Source: Azospirillum formosense
GTDB taxonomy: Bacteria > Pseudomonadota > Alphaproteobacteria > Azospirillales > Azospirillaceae
Reading direction: 5' to 3'
DNA length: 64,000 nt
Assembly (NCBI RefSeq): GCF_040500525.1
Contig: NZ_CP159403.1
Location: 139,001 to 203,000, forward strand
In this document: positions 57,560-64,000 of the stretch, piece by piece
Position numbering within the stretch: the first letter of the stretch is position 1
Layout of the letters: each line of letters starts with the position of its first letter
The notes under the pieces: generated by a model
Told to the model about the DNA's origin: nothing
The model's input: the letters and a program-made list of their open reading frames with translations, nothing else
Database searches by the model: none
Program-made: the position numbers and the translations under genes

Positions 57560-59184
57560 CGCGTCCGCTCCAGCGCCGCCCCGGCCTCCGGCCGCTCCGG
57601 CTCGTCGTCGACGGGCAGGGTGAAGCGGAAGACGGCGCCGTGGGGCTGGTTGGCGGTCGCCCACAGCCGGCCGCCATGGGCCTCGATGATCGACTGGCAG
57701 ATGGTCAGCCCCATGCCGATCCCATGCTCCTTGGTGGTGAAGAAAGGTTCGAACAGCCGGTCCTCCAGGGCCTCCTGGAGGCCGGTGCCGGTGTCCTCCA
57801 CCGACACGACCACGTCGGCGAGCCCGCGGCGGCGCGAGCGGATGCTCAGAACGCGCGGCCGGTCGGTGACCGCGGCCATGGCGTCGTCGGCGTTGGCGAT
57901 CAGATTGAGCAGGACCTGTTCGAGCTGCACCGTGCTGCCGTTGACCGTCGGCAGGCGCTGCTGGAGATCGGTGCGCACGGCGATGCGGTTCAGGCGGCGT
58001 TCGCCCTCCGTGCGGTCCAGCGCGCTGCGGATCACGCCGTTGATGTCCAGCCGGCTGCGCTGGGGCGGCGTCTTGCGGAAGGAGTCGCGGATGCAGGCGA
58101 TCACCCGCGCGGCGCGGTGCCCGTCGTCGGAAATCCGCTTCAGCGCCGCCCGCACCTCCACCAGATTGGGCGACGGGCGGTCGAGCCAGCGCAGCCCGGC
58201 GCCCGCGTTGGTGACCATGCTCGCCAGCGGCTGGTTGACTTCGTGCGCGATGGAGGCGGAGAGCGCCTCCAGGCTGGCCAGACGCGCGTCGCGCACCCGC
58301 CGCTCCGCCGCCACCGAGCGGACCAGCCGCCCGTAGAGCGTCGTCATCTCGGCCAGTAGGACCAGCAGGACGATGCTGGAGGCGGCGAGGCCGAACAGCC
58401 GCCCCGACCACCAGCCGGCGCTGAAGCGCCCGCCGCTGATGAAACTCAGCAGGCAGGTCTCGATGGCCCAGGCGGCGAGCACGACCATCAGCCAGAGGTC
58501 GAGGACCGAGAGCCGCTGCCGCCCGAGCGCGGCCAGCGCCACGGCGCACAGCGCCAGCGCCGTCACCGGCACGACCAGCCACAGCGGCGTTTCGCGCATG
58601 GTGTCGACCATCAGCCGCGGCAGAAGGGCGTCGTCGGCCAGCGAGAAGGCGGTGAGGCCCCCGGCCAGGGCCATCGCCAGGGCCATGCCGCCGGCGATGG
58701 CGGGCAGGGCCGGGCGGTGCGCGTCGCGCGGGCCGGCCTCCGCGGCCTTGAGCAGCGCGTAGGCCAGGATGAACAGCGGCAACCCGATGCGTCGCCCGGC
58801 GGCGACGATGGCCGTGCTCTGCAGGCCGGCGCCGAGCAGCCCGGTCGGCGCGAAGACGCCGGGAAAGGTCAGCGCCCAGGGGACGATCAGCAGCGCCGTC
58901 GTCAGGTAGCCGGCGGCCAGCGCCAGCAGGGCCGGCGTGCGCTGCGTGGCGTAGAGCGCGAACAGCAGGACGGCGGTCATCAGCTCGGTCAGCAGGACCG
59001 CGGTGGCGTAGGCGGGCAGCAGGACCGCCGTGCCCTCCGTCGTCAGGCGGGCGAAGGGGGCGGCAATGGCCAGGGCGGCCAGGAGTCCGGCCACCGTGCC
59101 GACGGCCAGCCGGGTCTGACCCGCCCGCGGGGGCAGGGTTGCCAGAAGAAACCGCTGGTCTCCGGGGTCATCGCTCGTGCGCAT
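57556..59184 (-). CDS. Sensor histidine kinase with MASE4-like membrane domain
   Basis: A 542-residue kinase. The N-terminal 290 residues hold about eight hydrophobic helices, among them LAVGTVAGLLAALAIAAPFA and AYATAVLLTELMTAVLLFAL, like the MASE4 integral membrane sensor. Then ASLEALSASIAHEVNQPLAS with the H box typical of NtrB/FixL-like kinases, NLIANADDAMAAV (N box), DTGTGLQEA (G1) and GIGMGLTICQSIIEAHGGRL (G2). ATG 59184 is chosen because the upstream 55 residues are unrelated to membrane sensors; no strong ribosome site marks it. Partner of the FixJ-type regulator. Confidence 0.9.
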   Translation of the reverse strand: MRTSDDPGDQRFLLATLPPRAGQTRLAVGTVAGLLAALAIAAPFARLTTEGTAVLLPAYATAVLLTELMTAVLLFALYATQRTPALLALAAGYLTTALLIVPWALTFPGVFAPTGLLGAGLQSTAIVAAGRRIGLPLFILAYALLKAAEAGPRDAHRPALPAIAGGMALAMALAGGLTAFSLADDALLPRLMVDTMRETPLWLVVPVTALALCAVALAALGRQRLSVLDLWLMVVLAAWAIETCLLSFISGGRFSAGWWSGRLFGLAASSIVLLVLLAEMTTLYGRLVRSVAAERRVRDARLASLEALSASIAHEVNQPLASMVTNAGAGLRWLDRPSPNLVEVRAALKRISDDGHRAARVIACIRDSFRKTPPQRSRLDINGVIRSALDRTEGERRLNRIAVRTDLQQRLPTVNGSTVQLEQVLLNLIANADDAMAAVTDRPRVLSIRSRRRGLADVVVSVEDTGTGLQEALEDRLFEPFFTTKEHGIGMGLTICQSIIEAHGGRLWATANQPHGAVFRFTLPVDDEPERPEAGAALERTR

Positions 59185-59432
59185 CACCGTCGCTCGCCCG
59201 CCCGTCGGGTCACGTCCGCCCTCAACCCTGTCCTTTACCCCGACCGGCACCGGCGGCGAGCGGCGCCTTGGCCTGATATACCAAGGTATAGGGCTCGCAA
59301 ACGCAAGTTCAATGTCGCCGCCCTCCGTCCCTGACCGATGCTTCGACACACCGCCGGGCCACAGACATCGTCACGTGATTCGCCACGGCCATCGCCATTG
59401 GCACCGGCGCCAAAAACAACGGGGATAGAGAC
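59185..59432. promoter_or_regulatory. Divergent promoter region with TATACC-AA-GGTATA palindrome
   Basis: 248 bases between the kinase (minus) and the isochorismatase operon (plus). The perfect 14-base palindrome TATACCAAGGTATA lies at 59276-59289. It shares the TATACCAA core with the dyad upstream of the DUF1127 gene (40627-40645). It could be the binding site of the FixJ-type regulator or of an unrelated GntR-like protein. Confidence 0.45.
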
Positions 59433-60104
59433 ATGACCATCACCGCCACCGCGACTCCCGGCAAGCTGCTCGTATCGCCGAAGGACCACGCGCTGATCAT
59501 GATCGATCATCAGTCGCAGATGGCCTTCGCGACCCATTCGATCGACGCCACGACGCTGCGCACCAACACCGCGCTGGTCGCCCACGCCGCCGCCGGCTTC
59601 GGCGTCTCGACCATCCTGACCACGGTCGCGGAAAAGAGCTTCTCCGGCCCGATCTTCTCCGAGATCACCGAGGCCTTCCCGGGGGCGGAGGTCACCGACC
59701 GCACCTCCATGAACACCTGGGAGGACGCGAACGTCATCAAGCGGGTGAACGGCCTGGGCAAGACCCGGCTGGTCTTCTGCGGCCTCTGGACCTCGGTCTG
59801 CATCGTCGGCCCGACCCTGTCGGCGCTGGACCAGGGCTTCGAGGTCTACGTCATCGCCGACGCCTGCGGCGACGTCTCGGTCGAGGCGCACCAGCGCGCC
59901 ATGGAGCGCATGATCCAGGCCGGCGTGCGTCCGATGACCTCGCTCCAGTACATGCTGGAGCTGCAGCGCGACTGGGCGCGCACCGAGACCTACGAGATGA
60001 CCACCGGCATCGCCAAGAAATACGGCGGCGCCTATGGCCTGGGCATCATCTACGCCAAGACGATGTTCGGCGCGTCGGAAGGCGGCCACAGCGCCGCCGC
60101 CTGA
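59433..60104 (+). CDS. Isochorismatase-family hydrolase
   Basis: A 223-residue cysteine hydrolase of the YcaC/isochorismatase superfamily. Catalytic set visible: Asp25 in LIMIDHQSQM, Lys68 in TTVAEKSFSG and Cys123 in CGLWTSVCIVG. The cis-peptide region and the C-terminal AKKYGGAYGLGIIYAKTMFG agree with family length. Substrate unknown; isochorismate is unlikely. First gene of an operon with XapX, amidohydrolase and DoxX genes. GGGGATAGAGAC precedes the ATG. Confidence 0.92.
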   Translation: MTITATATPGKLLVSPKDHALIMIDHQSQMAFATHSIDATTLRTNTALVAHAAAGFGVSTILTTVAEKSFSGPIFSEITEAFPGAEVTDRTSMNTWEDANVIKRVNGLGKTRLVFCGLWTSVCIVGPTLSALDQGFEVYVIADACGDVSVEAHQRAMERMIQAGVRPMTSLQYMLELQRDWARTETYEMTTGIAKKYGGAYGLGIIYAKTMFGASEGGHSAAA

Positions 60105-60259
60105 TCGCGGCGCCTGAGCCCCGGCGCTCAGATTGGGCGCCTTGGGCTCAGGCGCCCGGTTTGCGGCGCGCGACGCCCCGCGCCGCGGCGGACCGGTCCC
60201 GATCCTCCCCGGGGCCGGTCCGCCTCTTCCCGCCCATCCGGACGAAGAACAGGCACGCC

Positions 60260-60562
60260 ATGATGCCCTATCTGCTTTCCCTCGGCGCCGGCATCCTGGT
60301 CGGCGTCCTCTACGCGTTGCTCGGGGTCCGCTCCCCCGCGCCGCCCACCATCGCCCTGATCGGCCTGCTCGGCATGCTGGTCGGCGAGCAGGCGGTGCCG
60401 GTGGTCAAGCGGCTGATCGCCGGGCAGCCGGTCCTCGCCTTCATCCAGAACGACTGCGCCCGCCACATCCTGGGGCCGCAGGCCGGCAGCGCCGCCGTGG
60501 CGCCGGACGCGGCGAACCCGCCGGTCCCGGCCACGGACGCACCGCCGCGGGGCCGGGCATGA
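60260..60562 (+). CDS. XapX-domain membrane protein
   Basis: A 100-residue protein with two hydrophobic helices (YLLSLGAGILVGVLYALLG, TIALIGLLGMLVGEQAVPV) and the XapX motif G-V-R-S-P-A-P-P between them. The tail is Ala/Pro-rich. Function of the family is unknown; it is often encoded next to isochorismatase-like and amidohydrolase genes. Its stop overlaps the amidohydrolase start (ATGA). ATGs at 60260 and 60263 are equivalent. Confidence 0.85.
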   Translation: MMPYLLSLGAGILVGVLYALLGVRSPAPPTIALIGLLGMLVGEQAVPVVKRLIAGQPVLAFIQNDCARHILGPQAGSAAVAPDAANPPVPATDAPPRGRA

Positions 60563-62529
60563 CCGGCCGCACCGGTACCGGCCGCACCGGCATCGGTCGC
60601 CGGGGCGCCATCGCCGGCGCCGCCGCCGCCACCCTGCTCGCCTCGCCCCTGCTCACCCGCCTTGGGAATGCCGCCATGCCCTCTTCCGACCTTCTGATCG
60701 TCAACGCCCGCGTCACGACGCTCGACCGCGCCAACCCGCAGGCCGAGGCCGTGGCGATCCGCGACGGGCGCTTCCTCGCCGTTGGGCGGGAGGCCGAGGT
60801 GCGCGCCGCCGCCGCCCCCGACGCCGCGGTGATCGACGCCAAGGGACGCCGCCTGATTCCCGGCCTGATCGACAGCCACATCCACGTCATCCGCGGCGGC
60901 CTGAACTACAACATGGAGCTGCGCTGGGACGGCGTGCCGACGCTGGCCGACGCCATGGCGATGCTGCGCGCCCAGGTGGCCCGCACCCCGGCCCCGCAAT
61001 GGGTGCGCGTCGTCGGCGGCTTCACCGAACATCAGTTCGCCGAGAAGCGCCTGCCGACGCTGGAGGAGCTGAACGCCGCCGCCCCCGACACGCCGGTCTT
61101 CATCCTGCACCTCTACGACCGCGCGCTGCTGAACGCCGCCGCGCTGCGGGCGGTGGGCTACGGCAAGGACACGCCGAACCCGCCGGGCGGCGAGATCCAG
61201 CGCGACGCCGCGGGCAACCCGACCGGCCTGCTGCTCGCCCTGCCCAACGCGATGATCCTCTATTCGACCCTCGCCAAGGGGCCGAAGCTGCCGGAGGAGT
61301 ATCAGGTCAACTCGACCCGCCATTTCATGCGCGAGCTGAACGGGCTGGGCGTGACCAGCGTGATCGACGCCGGCGGCGGCTTCCAGAACTACCCCGACGA
61401 CTACGCGATCATCGAGAAGCTGCACGCCGACGGCGAGATGACGCTGCGCATCGCCTACAACCTGTTCACCCAGAAGCCGAAGGAGGAGTTGAAGGACTTC
61501 GCCACCTGGTCGGACACGGTCAAGCCGGGCGACGGCGACGACCGCTACCGCCTGAACGGGGCGGGGGAGATGCTGGTCTATTCCGCCGCCGACTTCGAGG
61601 ACTTCCGCGTCGCCCGGCCCGAGATGCCGCCCAACATGGAGACGGACCTGGAGCCGGTGGTCCGCCTGCTCGCCGAGCGGCGCTGGCCGTGGCGGCTGCA
61701 CGCCACCTACGACGAGACCATCGGGCGGGCGCTCGACGTCTTCGAGAAGGTCAACCGCGACATCCCGCTGCAGGGGCTGAACTGGTTCTTCGACCACGCC
61801 GAGACGATCAGCGACCGCAACATCGACCGCATCGCGGCGCTTGGCGGCGGCATCGCCGTGCAGCACCGCATGGCCTATCAGGGTGAGTATTTCGTGGAGC
61901 GCTACGGCGCCAAGGCCGCCGAGGCCACGCCGCCCATCGCCAAGATGATGGCCGCCGGTGTGCCGGTGGGCGCCGGGACGGACGCCACCCGCGTCGCCAG
62001 CTACAACCCCTGGGTCTCGCTGTCCTGGCTGGTCACCGGCAGGACGGTCGGCGGGCTGTCGCTCTACCCGATGGCCAACCGGCTGGACCGCGAAACGGCG
62101 CTGCGCCTGTGGACGGAGGCCAACACCTGGTTCTCCAACGAGCAGGGCAAGAAGGGCCGGATCGAGGCCGGGCAACTCGCCGACGCGGCGCTGCTCAGCG
62201 ACGACTACATGGCGGTGCCGGAGGACCGCATCCCCCACATCCGCTCGGTCCTGACCCTGCTGGGCGGCGCCGTGGTGCATGGCGAGGGCGATTACGGCAC
62301 GCTCGCCCCGCCGCTGCCCAAGCCGATGCCCGACTGGTCGCCGGTCGCCACGGTCGGCGGCTATTACCGCGATCCCAAGACGGTGCAGCGGCAGGCGGCG
62401 GAGTGCGGTTGCCATTCCGGCTGCGCCGTGCACGGCCACGACCACGCGGCGGCGCTGGGCGCCGACGTGCCCTCGTCCGACGCGCGCAGCTTCTGGGGCG
62501 TGTTCGGCTGCGGCTGCTGGGCGGTCTGA
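60559..62529 (+). CDS. Amidohydrolase (YtcJ-like) with Cys/His-rich C-terminal tail
   Basis: A 656-residue metal-dependent hydrolase. A Tat-like start (GIGRRGAIAGAAAATLLASP) suggests export. Then LLIVNARVTTLDRANPQAEA, the metal motif GLIDSHIHV (His107, His109), RVVGGFTEHQF, LHATYDETIGRALD, NWFFDHAETIS with His, and VPVGAGTDATRVASYNPWVS with the catalytic Asp. This is the YtcJ/exoenzyme-regulator type. The last about 45 residues carry ECGCHSGCAVHGHDH and a final FGCGCWAV, seven or so Cys/His that could bind a metal; this is unusual for the family. Co-translated with XapX. Confidence 0.88.
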   Translation: MTGRTGTGRTGIGRRGAIAGAAAATLLASPLLTRLGNAAMPSSDLLIVNARVTTLDRANPQAEAVAIRDGRFLAVGREAEVRAAAAPDAAVIDAKGRRLIPGLIDSHIHVIRGGLNYNMELRWDGVPTLADAMAMLRAQVARTPAPQWVRVVGGFTEHQFAEKRLPTLEELNAAAPDTPVFILHLYDRALLNAAALRAVGYGKDTPNPPGGEIQRDAAGNPTGLLLALPNAMILYSTLAKGPKLPEEYQVNSTRHFMRELNGLGVTSVIDAGGGFQNYPDDYAIIEKLHADGEMTLRIAYNLFTQKPKEELKDFATWSDTVKPGDGDDRYRLNGAGEMLVYSAADFEDFRVARPEMPPNMETDLEPVVRLLAERRWPWRLHATYDETIGRALDVFEKVNRDIPLQGLNWFFDHAETISDRNIDRIAALGGGIAVQHRMAYQGEYFVERYGAKAAEATPPIAKMMAAGVPVGAGTDATRVASYNPWVSLSWLVTGRTVGGLSLYPMANRLDRETALRLWTEANTWFSNEQGKKGRIEAGQLADAALLSDDYMAVPEDRIPHIRSVLTLLGGAVVHGEGDYGTLAPPLPKPMPDWSPVATVGGYYRDPKTVQRQAAECGCHSGCAVHGHDHAAALGADVPSSDARSFWGVFGCGCWAV

Positions 62530-62543
62530 GGAGGAGCGCAACG

Positions 62544-62996
62544 ATGGCCGACACCTTCTCCACGCGCAAGGACGCCGTTGCGCCGGTCGCCGCCCTGCTC
62601 GACTGGCCGGGGACCGCCTGGCTCGCCCGCCTCGCGCTGGCGGCGCCCTTCGTCGTCAGCGGGCTGGTCAAGCTGACGGACTTCAACGGCGCCGTGGCCG
62701 AGGCGGCGGGGCTGGGGCTGGGCCTGCCGGTCCTCGTCGCGGTGGCGGTGATCGTCACCCAGCTCGGCGGGTCGGCGCTGTTCCTGACGCGGCGCTGGTG
62801 CTGGCTCGGCGCCGGGATCCTCGCCGGCTTCACGGTGGTCGCCACGCTGCTCGCCCACGCCTTCTGGACCTATGAGGGGCCGGACCGCGCCCGCCAGACC
62901 GCCACCTTCCTGGAGCATCTGGCCATCGTCGGCGGCTTCGCCGCGGCGGCGGTGCTCACCCATCGCAACACCCACCGCCGGGGAGGGGCCCCATGA
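62544..62996 (+). CDS. DoxX-family membrane protein
   Basis: A 150-residue protein with four hydrophobic segments (WLARLALAAPFVVSGLVKLT, LPVLVAVAVIVTQLGGSALF, GAGILAGFTVVATLLAHAFW, LEHLAIVGGFAAAAVLTHRN). The first helix with F-x-x-S-G-x-x-K and the L-L-A-H-x-F-W pattern are DoxX-like. Role unknown; DoxX proteins are often linked to redox or efflux functions. GAGGAGCG precedes the ATG. Its end overlaps the next gene by 4 bases. Confidence 0.9.
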   Translation: MADTFSTRKDAVAPVAALLDWPGTAWLARLALAAPFVVSGLVKLTDFNGAVAEAAGLGLGLPVLVAVAVIVTQLGGSALFLTRRWCWLGAGILAGFTVVATLLAHAFWTYEGPDRARQTATFLEHLAIVGGFAAAAVLTHRNTHRRGGAP

Positions 62997-64000
62997 CCGC
63001 CGAGGCCGTCCCGAACCCCGGGAAAAAGCCCGCCGGGGCCTTCGCGCCGCTGAGCAACCGGCTGTTCGCCGTGCTGTGGGTGGCGGCGGTGCTGGGCAAC
63101 GTCGGCACCTTCATGCGCGACGTGGCGAGCGCGTGGCTGGTCCTCGACCTGTCGGGATCGCCGTCCACCGTCGCGCTGATCCAGGCGGCGGGCTCGCTGC
63201 CCATCTTCCTGCTGGCGATCCCGGCGGGCGTGCTGTCGGACATCATGGACCGGCGGCGGATGCTGATCGTCATCCAGTGCCTGCTCGCCTGCGTCAGCGC
63301 CGCGCTGATGATCCAGGCGGCGCTGGGCGTCGCCAGCGTCGCCTCCATCGCCGGTCTGACCTTCCTCGGCGGGGTCGGGGCGGCGCTGATGGCGCCGGTC
63401 TGGCAGTCCATCGTGCCGGAGCTGGTGCCGCGCGGCGAGCTGAAGGGTGCGGTGGCGCTGAACAGCCTGGGCATCAACATCGCCCGCGCCATCGGCCCGG
63501 CGGCGGGCGGCGCGATCCTCGCCGCCGCCGGGGCCGCCGCCACCTACGCGGTGGACGTCTCCTCCTACATCATCGTCATCGCCGCCCTGCTGTGGTGGCG
63601 GCGCACCCCCGACACCCGCGACGAGCTGTCGGAGCAGTTCGGCGGCGCGCTGCGCGCCGGGCTGCGCTACGCCCGCGCCAGCAAGGAGCTGCACCGCGTC
63701 TTCCTGCGCGCCGGCCTGTTCTTCGCCTGCGCCAGCGCCCTGTGGGCCCTGCTGCCCATCGTCGCCGGACCGATGCTGGGCGGCGGGCCGGGCTTCTACG
63801 GCCTGCTGCTCGGCGCCGTGGGGGCGGGGGCCATCGGCGGAGCGACCGTCCTGCCGCGCCTGCGCGAACGTCTGGGGGCGGACGGCCTGATGCTGGCGGC
63901 GGCGCTGGTCACCGCCGTCGTCATGGGCATCCTGGCCCTGGCGCCGCCGCGCTGGCTGGCCCTGCCGGTCCTGCTGGGCGCCGGTGCGGCCTGGATCGCC
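62993..64000 (+). CDS. MFS transporter, EntS/MFS_3-like (partial, runs off window)
   Basis: Open frame of 336 codons from the ATG at 62993 to the edge. MTAEAVPNPGKKPAGAFAPL, then LFAVLWVAAVLGNVGTFMRD, SPSTVALIQAAGSLPIFLLA, PAGVLSDIMDRRRMLIVIQC (the MFS A-motif G-x-L-x-D-x-x-x-R-R), SIVPELVPRGELKGAVALNS and AIGPAAGGAIL, the pattern of MFS_3/enterobactin-exporter-like proteins. At least nine helices are present; the C-terminal part is missing. The start overlaps the DoxX stop (ATGA), so it is last in the operon as far as can be seen. Substrate unknown. Confidence 0.88.
   Translation, partial: MTAEAVPNPGKKPAGAFAPLSNRLFAVLWVAAVLGNVGTFMRDVASAWLVLDLSGSPSTVALIQAAGSLPIFLLAIPAGVLSDIMDRRRMLIVIQCLLACVSAALMIQAALGVASVASIAGLTFLGGVGAALMAPVWQSIVPELVPRGELKGAVALNSLGINIARAIGPAAGGAILAAAGAAATYAVDVSSYIIVIAALLWWRRTPDTRDELSEQFGGALRAGLRYARASKELHRVFLRAGLFFACASALWALLPIVAGPMLGGGPGFYGLLLGAVGAGAIGGATVLPRLRERLGADGLMLAAALVTAVVMGILALAPPRWLALPVLLGAGAAWIA

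Noticed and set aside
52911-57677. 1588-codon minus-strand open frame
   Set aside because: Covers the glycosyltransferase, hydrolase and regulator genes in the wrong frames; no start site or domain.

Overview
The window is high-GC DNA with dense, short-spaced genes on both strands. It looks like chromosomal sequence of an alphaproteobacterium, most likely Azospirillum or a close relative in the Rhodospirillales. The pointers are dnaN-recF-gyrB on one strand, FixJ/LuxR- and OmpR-type two-component pairs, a DUF3141 / phosphotransacetylase / acetate kinase cluster, yjcH-actP, a TakP-like TRAP binding protein and a DUF1127 protein. The genus is inferred from protein style, not from a search. No rRNA, tRNA, CRISPR array, complete IS element or prophage was recognised.

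Layout. 0-7 kb: a partial DedA protein, undecaprenyl-diphosphatase (uppP), a minus-strand operon of amidoligase, OmpR response regulator and histidine kinase, a small exported protein and a CNNM/CorC-type membrane protein. 7-19 kb: an accessory block of mostly exported or uncharacterised proteins around a polyphosphate kinase 2: a FlgO/TPR membrane protein, a three-gene envelope operon with a lipoprotein hydrolase, a DUF2092 protein, a repeat-rich secreted protein, a decayed aminoglycoside nucleotidyltransferase, a glycine-zipper lipoprotein and a Rap1a-like protein. 19-31 kb: one long plus-strand run of DUF3141 protein, small protein, pta, ackA, two RND adaptors, an RND pump and an AI-2E-type permease. 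The three large divergent intergenic regions of 9-19 kb share a TACGGTA/TACCGTA motif, including one perfect 22-bp inverted repeat, so the genes around them may form one regulon.

31-41 kb: a large protein with three carbohydrate-binding-like modules and a beta-helix, a lipoprotein, a periplasmic phytochelatin-synthase-like protein, the acetate uptake pair yjcH-actP, a TRAP binding protein without its permease, a MepA-type murein endopeptidase, DUF1127 and a GNAT protein. 41-51 kb: conserved core with gyrB, recF and dnaN (minus), an SDR protein, a TPR protein and feoA-feoB-feoC-like iron uptake genes.

51-64 kb: a diguanylate cyclase, two glycosyltransferase genes whose frames are joined by an 11-G tract, an alpha/beta hydrolase, a MASE4-like kinase and FixJ-type regulator pair, and a divergent operon of isochorismatase-like hydrolase, XapX protein, amidohydrolase with a Cys/His-rich tail, DoxX protein and an MFS exporter cut by the window end. 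The kinase pair is placed to control that operon.

Starts were moved from the longest frame where a Shine-Dalgarno sequence, signal peptide or family N-terminus argued for it. Functions come from motifs read by eye; no database search was possible.
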